Positions 41,721 to 49,067 of a stretch of DNA of 64,000 nucleotides are shown here, piece by piece. This stretch comes from Actinospineispora eucalypti (GTDB lineage: Bacteria; Actinomycetota; Actinomycetes; Mycobacteriales; Pseudonocardiaceae), in the NCBI GenBank assembly GCA_014208095.1, contig JACHMT010000002.1, forward strand, positions 1,488,001 to 1,552,000. Reading direction: 5' to 3'. Each line of letters starts with the position of its first letter. Within the stretch, counting starts at the first letter, position 1. The notes below the pieces were generated by a model. That model searched no databases. It saw only the letters and a program-made list of their open reading frames with translations, and had not been told where the DNA came from. The position numbers and the translations under genes were made by a program.

Positions 41721-41750
41721 TGAAATCGAGACAGGTCGGTCTCGATTTCA
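41721..41750. promoter_or_regulatory. Perfect 12-bp-arm operator palindrome
   Basis: TGAAATCGAGAC and GTCTCGATTTCA are exact reverse complements separated by 6 nt, 21 bp upstream of the SnoaL/quinone oxidoreductase/TetR operon. GAGAC-N6-GTCTC cores of this type are typical TetR-family operators, so autoregulation by the TetR encoded last in the operon is likely. Confidence 0.8.
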
Positions 41751-41826
41751 AGATAGGAGTGGACCGCCGGGGCGTCAAGCCCCGCCGCGGCCCGAACCAT
41801 CCGTCAGCGAGCCTCCTGGCTCATCG

Positions 41827-42441
41827 CTACCTCGCCCGTAGGGCGCTGTAGCGCCGTTTGAGCAGGTGGTCTCGGTTCAGCGGGGAGTGTGCTTCGTCGG
41901 GGGCGGGCCGGTGGCGGATGCCGACCGAGTTGAGCACCCCGAACATGCGGACCAGGTGGATGATGCGCAGGTCGTCCTCGTCGGTGGCGCCGGGCCGCAC
42001 GGCGCCGACCAGGGTCAGGGTGCGCTCCAGGTAGCGGACTTCGTCGGGCAGTCCCGCCCGCCGGGTGGCGTGGACCAGGTCGTGACGGATGGCGGCCGGA
42101 CCCAGCCCACACAGCCGGGCGAAGTCCAGCTCGTCGAGCGGGAACAGCCGCTCATGTTCGCGCAGGTAGGCCAGCTCCAGTGCGCGGGCGTGGCCGTGGG
42201 TGCAGTACTGGCAGCCGTTGACCAGGGAGATGGCCACGCACAGCAGGTGCGTGCGGATCGGCCCGAACGTGGCCAGCGTGCGCTCGTAGCGCGGCATGTT
42301 GCCCAGGAACCAGCTCAGCGCACTCCTTGGGCCGAGCTGGCTGACGGCGGGCGCGATCAGGCGTGGCGGGAATCCCCACAGTAGGGTGCACACACCCTCG
42401 AGCAGCCGCGTGACGGCACGCGCCAGTACCTGGGCCGCCAT
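41827..42441 (-). CDS. AhpD/carboxymuconolactone-decarboxylase-like protein
   Basis: 204-aa helical protein with the redox motif Cys77-Gln-Tyr-Cys80 followed by His84 (VNGCQYCTHGH), the CxxCxxxH signature of the AhpD/CMD superfamily. Members act as peroxidase reductases or simple thiol-disulfide proteins. ATG 42441 is preferred over 42516 because GGGAG precedes it at the right distance. It lies downstream of the FetB-like permease gene on the same strand, with a 127-bp gap containing a GGGGAC...GTCCCC hairpin at 42508-42532. Confidence 0.85.
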   Translation of the reverse strand: MAAQVLARAVTRLLEGVCTLLWGFPPRLIAPAVSQLGPRSALSWFLGNMPRYERTLATFGPIRTHLLCVAISLVNGCQYCTHGHARALELAYLREHERLFPLDELDFARLCGLGPAAIRHDLVHATRRAGLPDEVRYLERTLTLVGAVRPGATDEDDLRIIHLVRMFGVLNSVGIRHRPAPDEAHSPLNRDHLLKRRYSALRAR

Positions 42442-42568
42442 CGAGATCTCCCACTGGGTGGCTGAACGCTCACGCTGAGCAATCCTCGATCGAAACGTAC
42501 TACCGGTGGGGGACACCGGATCGACCGGTCCCCGCTGTCGCTCGAGACCAGCGGCGACGACGGCCCCA

Positions 42569-43342
42569 TCAGCGAGAGCCGGCTTTCAGGGCGCCGGGGC
42601 TTCTCGTGATGTGGCCGCGTGCGACGAGTTCGGTGGTGGCGGTGACGGCGATGATCTCGGCGGCGAGCAGGCCGATCAGGACGAGGAGCTGCGCGGCGCC
42701 GGCCTGGACGGGGTTGCCGCTGCCCAGCAGGACACCGACGAAGGCGCCGGGGAGCGTGACGAGCCCGACGGTGCGGGTCTGGTCCAGTGGCGGCACCAGC
42801 GCGAGGGTGGCGGCGGGGCGGCAGAATTCGAGTGCGGCGTCCCGGTCGAGCAGCCCGAGGGAGAGCGCCGCTTCGTATTCACCCCGGCGGGTGGTGAGTT
42901 CGTCGAGTGCGCGTCGCCCGGCGAGGGAGGTGGCGGTCATCGCACCGCCGATGATGATCCCGGCGACGGGAACCACGGCGATCCCCGTCGGGGGCACGGC
43001 CCCGCAGGTCAGCACGACGGCCAGCACCGGAACAGTGCCGGCAGCGATCGGCAGCGCGGTCCGGACGAAGGCGACCGGCCCTCGGCGGCCGTGTGGGTCG
43101 ATCCGGCGGGTAGAGGTCCAGGTGGCGGTGGTGAACATGACCAGGACGAAGGCGATTGTGAGCCACCACGAGCCGACCACGGCCACGATCACCGCGGAGA
43201 CGACGGCGAGTTGGGCCGTCGCCCGGGCCGCGGCGGTGAGCGCGGCGCGGGCGATGCCCAGTCGTGCCGTGGCGGCGACCGCGACGGCCAGCAACACCAG
43301 GACGATCAATGCGACCGCGAGGCCCCGGCCGGCGGCGATCAC
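42569..43342 (-). CDS. FetB/UPF0014-type ABC permease
   Basis: 257-aa membrane protein with about six TM segments, matching the FetB (iron export, UPF0014) permease family. Clear stretches are VGSWWLTIAFVLVMFTTATWTSTRRI, GIAVVPVAGIIIGGAMTATSLAGRRALDEL and RTVGLVTLPGAFVGVLLGSGNPVQAGAAQLLVL. The partner ATPase (FetA) is not present here. The reading frame is open upstream into a lysA remnant; GTG 43342 gives the normal length, but ATG 43380 inside the remnant is possible. Iron or other metal export is the family role. Confidence 0.85.
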   Translation of the reverse strand: MIAAGRGLAVALIVLVLLAVAVAATARLGIARAALTAAARATAQLAVVSAVIVAVVGSWWLTIAFVLVMFTTATWTSTRRIDPHGRRGPVAFVRTALPIAAGTVPVLAVVLTCGAVPPTGIAVVPVAGIIIGGAMTATSLAGRRALDELTTRRGEYEAALSLGLLDRDAALEFCRPAATLALVPPLDQTRTVGLVTLPGAFVGVLLGSGNPVQAGAAQLLVLIGLLAAEIIAVTATTELVARGHITRSPGALKAGSR

Positions 43343-43450
43343 CGGTGGCCGGCCGACGAAGTGGCAGTTGGAGGCCATCGAGTGCTGGTAGGCACCCGAG
43401 GCCGGTACGGCGACCAGGTCACCGGGACGGATCTCCGGAACACCCCAGTC
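43340..43450 (-). pseudogene. C-terminal fragment of diaminopimelate decarboxylase (lysA)
   Basis: In the same frame as and directly before FetB, the DNA encodes DWGVPEIRPGDLVAVPASGA and then YQHSMASNCHFVGRPPV. This is the conserved PLP-domain C-terminal strand region of diaminopimelate decarboxylase (family pattern RPGDLLAVPxxGAYxxSMASNYNxxxRP). Nothing of the N-terminal or central part is found. It is a recombination scar that now supplies upstream sequence, and perhaps the start codon, to the permease gene. Confidence 0.75.
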
Positions 43451-43518
43451 GCGCCGATGCCGGCCACAGTCCCGGCTCGAGCCGAGTGCGCGGCGAGGTG
43501 GCTGCTGGTGAACACGGA

Positions 43519-44400
43519 TCAGTCGTCGGGGTCGGTGGCGCGGCGGCGTTCGAGCAGGACGGTGTCGCGCCAGGTGCCGTGGTGGCGGGCGATGCGCTCG
43601 CGCACGCCGAGGGTGCGGAATCCGGCGGATTGGTGCAGGGCGATACTGGCCCGGTTCTCGGGGAAAATCGAGGTCTGCAACGTCCACAGCCCGCCACAAT
43701 CGGCGGCGATCACCTGCTGGCGGATGAGTGCCTTGCCGATTCCGCGACCGCGTAAGCCTTCGCCGACGCAGATCGACGTCTCGGCGACACCGGCGTAGGC
43801 CGGGCGGCCGGACACCGGCGCGGCGGCGGCCCAGCCGACAACCTTTCCGTCGTGTTCGGCGACCCAGCGGTGGCCGGGCAACCAGGTGTGGTCGAGGTGA
43901 CGGCGGTCGGGGACCTCGGTTTCGAAGGTGGCGTGGCCGGTGGCGATCCCTTCGGCGTAGATGCGCCGTACCGCCGCCCAGTCCCCGGACTCCAGGGCGC
44001 GGACGGTGACGTCGTCGGGGGTGTCCTCGGGGCAGCACGGGCGCGGGCCGAGCACCCCCATGACGGCGTCGGCCGCGTGCGGCAGGCCGGTGCAACAGGC
44101 CGGGTTGACCGACACGAGGGTGGTGGTGCCCTCCTTGCGGAGCCGGACGAACCCCACGTCGGCGAGCTTGCGCACGTGGTGGCTACAGGTGGACTGGCTG
44201 ATGCCCAGTCGTTCGGTGAGCGCGCCGATGCTCACTTCCCGCCCGCCCACCGCGATCGCGTGCAGCAGCCGCACCCGCATCGGTTCGGCCAGGCAGGCGA
44301 ACCACTCGGCGTAGGTGGCCGCGTCCGCCGCCGCGAGCTGCACAGGCTCGGGTCGGTCCGTCGAGGGATCGATCAGGGTGAGTGGTCGCGCCGCGCTCAT
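43519..44400 (-). CDS. ArsR regulator fused to GNAT acetyltransferase (ArsN-like)
   Basis: 293-aa two-domain protein. Residues 25-105 are an ArsR winged helix (WFACLAEPMRVRLLHAIAVGG ... GISQSTCSHHVRKL). Residues 135-290 are a GNAT domain of the phosphinothricin/arsinothricin N-acetyltransferase type (VRALESGDWAAVRRIYAEGIATGHATFETE, VGEGLRGRGIGKALI). Cys pairs in PACCTGL and RPCCPED between the domains could bind As(III). It is divergent from the flavoprotein-MFS pair, with palindromic ATCGATACG operators between. Acetylation of an organoarsenical antibiotic is the likely enzyme role. Confidence 0.88.
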   Translation of the reverse strand: MSAARPLTLIDPSTDRPEPVQLAAADAATYAEWFACLAEPMRVRLLHAIAVGGREVSIGALTERLGISQSTCSHHVRKLADVGFVRLRKEGTTTLVSVNPACCTGLPHAADAVMGVLGPRPCCPEDTPDDVTVRALESGDWAAVRRIYAEGIATGHATFETEVPDRRHLDHTWLPGHRWVAEHDGKVVGWAAAAPVSGRPAYAGVAETSICVGEGLRGRGIGKALIRQQVIAADCGGLWTLQTSIFPENRASIALHQSAGFRTLGVRERIARHHGTWRDTVLLERRRATDPDD

Positions 44401-44408
44401 GCCGTAAG

Positions 44409-44484
44409 TATCGACCGTAATCGATGGTTGCGTCAATCGATACGTGTCGATACATTCAGCCAAGATAGATCGACGCGTATCGAT
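44409..44484. promoter_or_regulatory. ArsR-type operators ATCGATACGYGTCGAT
   Basis: ATCGATACGTGTCGAT (44436-44451) and ATCGACGCGTATCGAT (44469-44484, same motif on the other strand) lie 33 bp apart in the divergent promoter region. A weaker TATCGACCGTAATCGAT lies at 44409-44425. They match the imperfect inverted repeats bound by ArsR proteins. The GGAGGT ribosome site of the downstream gene touches the second copy. Confidence 0.75.
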
Positions 44485-44497
44485 GGAGGTTGGGGTT

Positions 44498-45835
44498 GTG
44501 AGCGCAAGCGAGTTGCCGATCGTCGTGGTGGGCGCCGGGCCGGCGGGGCTGGCGGCGGCCGCGCATCTGGTCGGCCGGGGGTTGCCGGTTCTGGTGATGG
44601 AGGCGGGAACCTCGGCGAGTACGGGTGTGCGGGAGTGGGGGCATGTGCGGTTGTTCTCCCGGTGGGGGGAGCTGGTGGATCCGGCGGCGGAGAAGCTGCT
44701 CGCGCCGACCGGCTGGGCCTCCCCGGACCTTGACACCTACCCCACCGGCCAGCAATGGGCCGAGGACTACCTACAGCCGCTGGCCGAGGCGTTGGGCGAG
44801 CGGGTCCGGTTCGGCGCCCGGGTGACCGGCGTGGCGCGGCGCGGACGGGACCGAGTGGTCGATGCCGGACGGGACTGTGAGCCACTGGCGGTCCACCTGG
44901 CCACGCCTCAGGGAGAACAGCGACTGCTGGCGCGGGCGGTGCTGGATGCGTCCGGTACCTGGGCCAGCCCGAACCCGCTGGGCGCGGATGGTTTCCCCGC
45001 GCTGGGCGAGCCGGCGGCGGCCGACCGGATCGCCTATCGGGTGCCGGACCTGGCCGATCCGGCGGTGCGGGCTCGGTACGCGGGTAAGCGGATCGCGGTG
45101 GCCGGCAGCGGGCACTCGGCGTTGACCGCCCTGGTCGCGTTCACCGAACTGGCCGAGGCGGCGCCGGGCACGCACGTGGTGTGGCTGCTGCGCCGGGGCG
45201 AGGTCGGAGACACCTTCGGCGGCGGCGACAACGACCAGCTGGCGGCGCGCGGCGCGCTCGGCCTGCGCGCCCGCGAGGCCGCCCAGGCGGGACACGTCAC
45301 CACGGTGACCGGGTTCCGCACCGACGCGGTGCACACCGCGTCCGATGGACGCCTGGTTTTGGAGTCGGTGGACGGGCGGCGGCTGGACCCGGTGGACGAG
45401 GTCGTCGCGCTGACCGGATTCCGGCCGGACCTGTCCTGGCTGGCGGAGGTGCGGCTCGACCTGGATGCCACCCTGGAGGCGCCCAAGGCGCTGGCGCCGT
45501 TGATCGACCCGAACGTGCACAGCTGCGGCACCGTCTACCCGCACGGCGCGAACGAGCTCGCCCAGCCCGAGCCGGGGGTATTCCTGGTGGGCATGAAGAG
45601 CTACGGGCGCGCACCCACCTTCCTCGCGCTGACCGGCTACGAGCAGGTGCGCTCCGTCGCCGCTCACCTGGCCGGCGACCAGGCGGCGGCGGAGCGGGTG
45701 GAGCTGGTGCTGCCGGAGACCGGGGTGTGCAGCGGGGCCGGGTTGGAGCGGCCCACGCCTGAGGAGTCGGCGGCCGGGTGCGGTAGCGGTTGTTCGGTGA
45801 CCGAGCCGGTCGGGGCTTCCTCGGGTGCCGCGTAG
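44498..45835 (+). CDS. FAD-dependent oxidoreductase of an ars operon (ArsO-like)
   Basis: 445-aa flavin monooxygenase-like protein. It has the N-terminal FAD motif VVVGAGPAGLAAAAHL, a second dinucleotide motif IAVAGSGHSALTALVAF near residue 205 and LTGFRPDLSWL near 310. It resembles the putative flavin-binding monooxygenase ArsO of actinobacterial ars operons. The GTG at 44498 is chosen because GGAGGT (44485-44490) lies 7 nt upstream; the ATG at 44483 would overlap that site. It is co-transcribed with the MFS transporter (11-nt overlap). The oxidised substrate, perhaps an organoarsenical, is not known. Confidence 0.88.
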   Translation: MSASELPIVVVGAGPAGLAAAAHLVGRGLPVLVMEAGTSASTGVREWGHVRLFSRWGELVDPAAEKLLAPTGWASPDLDTYPTGQQWAEDYLQPLAEALGERVRFGARVTGVARRGRDRVVDAGRDCEPLAVHLATPQGEQRLLARAVLDASGTWASPNPLGADGFPALGEPAAADRIAYRVPDLADPAVRARYAGKRIAVAGSGHSALTALVAFTELAEAAPGTHVVWLLRRGEVGDTFGGGDNDQLAARGALGLRAREAAQAGHVTTVTGFRTDAVHTASDGRLVLESVDGRRLDPVDEVVALTGFRPDLSWLAEVRLDLDATLEAPKALAPLIDPNVHSCGTVYPHGANELAQPEPGVFLVGMKSYGRAPTFLALTGYEQVRSVAAHLAGDQAAAERVELVLPETGVCSGAGLERPTPEESAAGCGSGCSVTEPVGASSGAA

Positions 45836-47084
45836 CCAGCGGGCGGCGCCCAGCGGGGCGACCGGCACGACCCAGCCCGGCGGACTGAGCACCGCCGGGC
45901 TGCGCCGCGTCCTGGTGGTGCTGTGCGTCACCCAGATCACCAGCTGGGGCGTGCTCTACTACGCCTTCCCCGTACTGGCCCCCGCCATCGCCGCCGATAC
46001 CGGCTGGCCGGTCGCCACGATCACCGCCGCGTTCTCCCTCGGCCTCGTCGTCGCCGCGCTGCTGGGCATCCCGGCCGGACGGTGGCTGGACCGCTTTGGG
46101 CCGCGCCCGGTCATGACCATCGGCTCGCTGCTCGCCGTGCCGGCGACGCTCGGCATCGCGTTGGCGGGCTCGTTGCCGGTGTTCTTCGCGGCGTGGACGC
46201 TGGCCGGGATCGCCATGGCCGGGGTGCTCTACCCGCCCGCGTTCGCCGCGCTGACCCGCTGGTGGGGGCCACGCCGGGTGGTCGCGTTGACCGCTCTGAC
46301 CCTGCTCGCCGGGCTGTCCAGCACCATTTTCGCCCCGCTCACCGCCGCGCTCCTGGAGCACGGGGGTTGGCGCGACACCTACCTCACGCTGGCGGTCATC
46401 CTCGCCGTGGTGACCATCCCCGCGCACCTGTTCGGGCTGCGCGGGCGCTGGCCCGAACAGGTGCCCCACACCGAACCCGGCCGGCCCGGCGAATCCGGCG
46501 GACGCGCGCCCCGGCAGATCATGCGCAGCCGTCCGTTCGTGCTGCTGGTGGTGGCCAACGGGCTGGCCACGTTCACCGCGTTCGCCGTCGTGGTCAACCA
46601 GGTCCCGCTGCTGCTCGAACGCGGCCTCACCACGACCGTCGCCGCCTGGGCACTCGGCCTCGGCGGCCTCGGCCAGGTACTCGGCCGGCTCGGCTACGGC
46701 CGGCTCGCCGCCGCGACCGGCGTCCGAGGCCGGGCCGTGATCATCGCGGGCCTCTCCGCCGCCGCGACCGCGCTGTTGGCCGTCCTGCCCGGCCCGGCGG
46801 CCGTGTTGATCGGCGCGGCGATGCTCGCGGGCGCCGCCCGAGGTGTGTTCACCCTGCTGCAGGCCACCGCGATCAGCGACCGCTGGGGTGCCACCCACTA
46901 CGGCCGCCTGAACGGGCTGTTGACCGCCCCGGCGATGCTGGCCACCGCGCTCGCCCCCTGGGCCGGCGCGGCTGTCGCCGAAGCGGTCGGCGGCTACCCG
47001 CTGTTGTTCGTGTTGCTGGCGCTGGTCGGCGCGGCCGCCGCCGCGGTCATGGCCGGGACCGGGGTCGCTCCCGCCAGGCGGTGA
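45825..47084 (+). CDS. MFS transporter of the ars island
   Basis: 419-aa major facilitator with 12 predicted TM helices (first near residue 28, last ending near 412) and the loop-2 motif GRWLDRFGPRPV. It starts at GTG 45825 within the end of the flavoprotein gene, so the two are coupled. The operon position suggests efflux of the product of the flavoprotein. It is not an Acr3 or ArsB protein, nor is it next to a GAPDH gene as ArsJ would be. Its 3' end overlaps the convergent arsC gene by 38 nt. Confidence 0.88.
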   Translation: MPRSQRAAPSGATGTTQPGGLSTAGLRRVLVVLCVTQITSWGVLYYAFPVLAPAIAADTGWPVATITAAFSLGLVVAALLGIPAGRWLDRFGPRPVMTIGSLLAVPATLGIALAGSLPVFFAAWTLAGIAMAGVLYPPAFAALTRWWGPRRVVALTALTLLAGLSSTIFAPLTAALLEHGGWRDTYLTLAVILAVVTIPAHLFGLRGRWPEQVPHTEPGRPGESGGRAPRQIMRSRPFVLLVVANGLATFTAFAVVVNQVPLLLERGLTTTVAAWALGLGGLGQVLGRLGYGRLAAATGVRGRAVIIAGLSAAATALLAVLPGPAAVLIGAAMLAGAARGVFTLLQATAISDRWGATHYGRLNGLLTAPAMLATALAPWAGAAVAEAVGGYPLLFVLLALVGAAAAAVMAGTGVAPARR

Positions 47085-47724
47085 CGCCGAGTTCGCCGAG
47101 CAGGGCGCGGACGCGTCGTTCGATCTGGTCGCGGATCGGGCGCACATCGGTGAGGTCGAGGCCGGCCGGGTCGGGCAGCACCCATTCTTCGTAGCGGCGC
47201 CCGGGAAAGATCGGGCAGGCGTCCCCGCAGCCCATGGTGATCACCACGTCGGCGGCTTGGACGATCTCGTCGGTCCACGGTTTGGGGAACTCGCCGGAGA
47301 TGTCGATGCCGCGCTCGGCCATGGCCTCGATCGCCGCCGGGTTGATGGTGTTCGCCGGTGTAGAGCCGCCGGACCAGGCCACCGCTCGGTCATCGGCATA
47401 GTGGGTGAAGAACCCGAGGGCCATCTGGGAGCGGCCGGCGTTGTGCGTGCACAGGAACAGCACCGTCGGTGTGCCGGTGAACGCTTTGCCTTCGACCTTG
47501 GCCAGGGCGCGCAGGCGTTGGCGCGCGAAGCGTTCGGCGAGCAGGGGCAGGAAGCGGGTGACGGTGGCTCGGCCGGCGAACTCGTCGTAGGAGGTGTGCA
47601 GGAACCGTTCGATCGTTTCCTGTCCGAAAATCCCGTCGAACTCGGTTCGCAGGCGGCTGGCGGCGGTTTTGAGGGCGAGTTTCTGGTCGATGGGCAGGGT
47701 CTCGCGGTGCCACGTGCTGGTCAT
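47047..47724 (-). CDS. arsC: Arsenate reductase ArsC (LMW-PTPase type) with N-terminal helical domain
   Basis: 225-aa arsenate reductase that reduces As(V) to As(III). Residues 1-80 form a three-helix domain (HRETLPIDQKLALKTAASRL ... YDEFAGRATVTRFLPLLAERFA) typical of the actinobacterial version. The catalytic domain has the P-loop FLCTHNAGRSQ and the resolving cysteines in TMGCGDACPIFPG. Such enzymes use mycothiol or thioredoxin. It lies downstream of the ArsR-ArsC fusion gene on the same strand. Confidence 0.93.
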   Translation of the reverse strand: MTSTWHRETLPIDQKLALKTAASRLRTEFDGIFGQETIERFLHTSYDEFAGRATVTRFLPLLAERFARQRLRALAKVEGKAFTGTPTVLFLCTHNAGRSQMALGFFTHYADDRAVAWSGGSTPANTINPAAIEAMAERGIDISGEFPKPWTDEIVQAADVVITMGCGDACPIFPGRRYEEWVLPDPAGLDLTDVRPIRDQIERRVRALLGELGVTAWRERPRSRP

Positions 47725-47751
47725 GCTCTCCTCCGGTGAGCGTGGGCGAAC

Positions 47752-48441
47752 TCAGCAGGCCTCGGTCGCGGTCGGTTGGATGGCGGGGGCAAGCCGGGTG
47801 ATTCGGCCGGTGAGCTGGTGGAAGGACTCGTCAAAGGCCTGGTCGCCGCCGCCCCGGGCGGGGTCGGGGATCGACCAGTGCGCCGCGGCGACGTCGCCGG
47901 GGAGCTCTTCGTGGGCCCGGTCGCACACGGTGATCACCAGATCCCCCGGCCGCAGCACCTCGTCGAGCCGGCGGGGCCGGCGATCGGCGATCGGCAGCCG
48001 GTGGCGGGCGGCGGCCGCGAGTGCACCGGGATGGATCCGGTCGGCGGGCCGGGTGCCGGCCGAGTCGGCGGGCACCGGGTTGTGCCCGGTCCACAGCGCG
48101 GCGGCCAGCTGCGAACGCGCGGCATTCTCGGCGCACACGAACACCACCCGCGCCGCCTCAACGGTGGCGCTCGGGGCAAGGTCGTCCAGGACGCCGGGCA
48201 CCAAGGTCAGGTAGGAGCGTCGCCGGTCCCCCTCGGAACGGACCCGGCGCACGATTCCCGCCCCGGCCAGCACGTCCACGTGGTGAGCCAGCAGGTTCGA
48301 AGCCATCCCCAGCGCACGTTGCAGCTCCGAGGGAGAGGCATCCCCCAGCGCGAGGGCGTCGACCAGCGCAAGCCGGCCGGGATCGCCCAGGGCCCGATGC
48401 AGCTCGGCTCGGCGCTCCAGTTCTGATAACTCAGTGAACAT
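47752..48441 (-). CDS. ArsR regulator fused to LMW-PTPase/arsenate-reductase-like domain
   Basis: 229-aa fusion. Residues 5-95 are an ArsR winged helix (RAELHRALGDPGRLALVDALALG ... ASNLLAHHVDVLAGAGIVRR). Residues 98-229 are a low-molecular-weight phosphatase/ArsC domain with the P-loop VFVCAENAARSQ, a second cysteine in VITVCDRAHE and the DPARGGGD acid loop. It would couple sensing and reduction of arsenate, or sense an oxyanion through the phosphatase pocket. An ACTCA-N8-TGAGT palindrome covers its start codon, fitting autoregulation. Confidence 0.88.
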   Translation of the reverse strand: MFTELSELERRAELHRALGDPGRLALVDALALGDASPSELQRALGMASNLLAHHVDVLAGAGIVRRVRSEGDRRRSYLTLVPGVLDDLAPSATVEAARVVFVCAENAARSQLAAALWTGHNPVPADSAGTRPADRIHPGALAAAARHRLPIADRRPRRLDEVLRPGDLVITVCDRAHEELPGDVAAAHWSIPDPARGGGDQAFDESFHQLTGRITRLAPAIQPTATEAC

Positions 48442-48446
48442 TGAGT
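48429..48446. promoter_or_regulatory. ACTCA/TGAGT palindrome over the ArsR-ArsC start codon
   Basis: ACTCA (48429-48433) and TGAGT (48442-48446) flank 8 nt that include the ATG at 48441. Binding here would block translation initiation and transcription, as in some self-repressing regulators. Confidence 0.5.
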
Positions 48447-48510
48447 CAATTTTCGCTGACTGGCCTGCTGGCCGTCAACCGGTCGGCGGCTAGTTCGAGA
48501 TCCTTCTATC

Positions 48511-48557
48511 TTGACATCTATCAAATCAAGGACGAGTCTTGAATTGACAGATTTCGA
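48511..48557. promoter_or_regulatory. Promoter/operator of the arsI gene
   Basis: TTGACATCTATCAA (48511-48524) contains an imperfect TTGA/TCAA palindrome and a -35-like TTGACA. ATTGACAGATTTCGA (48543-48557) is almost identical to ATTGACAGAATTCGA at 50539-50553 before the arsR-acr3 unit, so both promoters are probably read by the same ArsR. The ribosome site AAGGAGG is at 48561-48567. Confidence 0.65.
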
Positions 48558-48572
48558 ACCAAGGAGGTAGCC

Positions 48573-49067
48573 ATGTCCCGGGTTCAGCTCGCACTACGGG
48601 TTTCCGACCTGGAGGGTTCGGTCGAGTTCTATCGGTCGCTGTTCGGGGTGGAGCCGGCGAAACGCCGTCCGGGTTACGCCAACTTCGCCATTGCCGAGCC
48701 GCCGTTGAAGCTGGTGCTCATCGAGGGCAAGCCGGACCAGCCCACCGTGCTGGACCACCTGGGCGTCGAGGTGGAGACGACCGGTGAGGTCGTGGCGGCG
48801 ACCGGTCGCCTGGCTGATCGGGGCCTGCTCACCCGGGTGGAGAACGACACCACCTGCTGTTACGCGTTGCAGGACAAGGTGTGGGTACACGGCCCGGGCG
48901 CCGAGCCCTGGGAGGTGTACACGGTCAAGGCCGACGCGCCCGCGGCGACCAGCATCCACCCCGTCGGCGCCACACCGACCGCGTCCGGAGACTGCGTGTG
49001 CGGCCAACCCGCCAGCGCCGACAGCGAGGACAAGGGAGCGCCTTGGCGCTCGTCAGAGACGGTCTGA
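48573..49067 (+). CDS. arsI: ArsI/CadI family VOC protein (C-As lyase)
   Basis: 164-aa vicinal-oxygen-chelate protein. The N-terminal repeat (VQLALRVSDLEGSVEFYRSLFGVEPAKRRPGYANF) and the vicinal cysteines Cys95-Cys96 (NDTTCCYALQDKVWV) are those of ArsI. ArsI breaks the C-As bond of trivalent organoarsenicals; the mycobacterial relative is called CadI. Possible metal ligands are Gln5, His62 and Glu114. The C-terminal tail adds a CVCGQ pair. A strong AAGGAGG precedes the start. The last 15 bases overlap the convergent acr3 gene. Confidence 0.9.
   Translation: MSRVQLALRVSDLEGSVEFYRSLFGVEPAKRRPGYANFAIAEPPLKLVLIEGKPDQPTVLDHLGVEVETTGEVVAATGRLADRGLLTRVENDTTCCYALQDKVWVHGPGAEPWEVYTVKADAPAATSIHPVGATPTASGDCVCGQPASADSEDKGAPWRSSETV

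Noticed and set aside
42508..42532. GGGGAC...GTCCCC inverted repeat as a rho-independent terminator after the FetB-like gene
   Set aside because: Arms are short with an imperfect centre and no T-run follows; insufficient to call a terminator.
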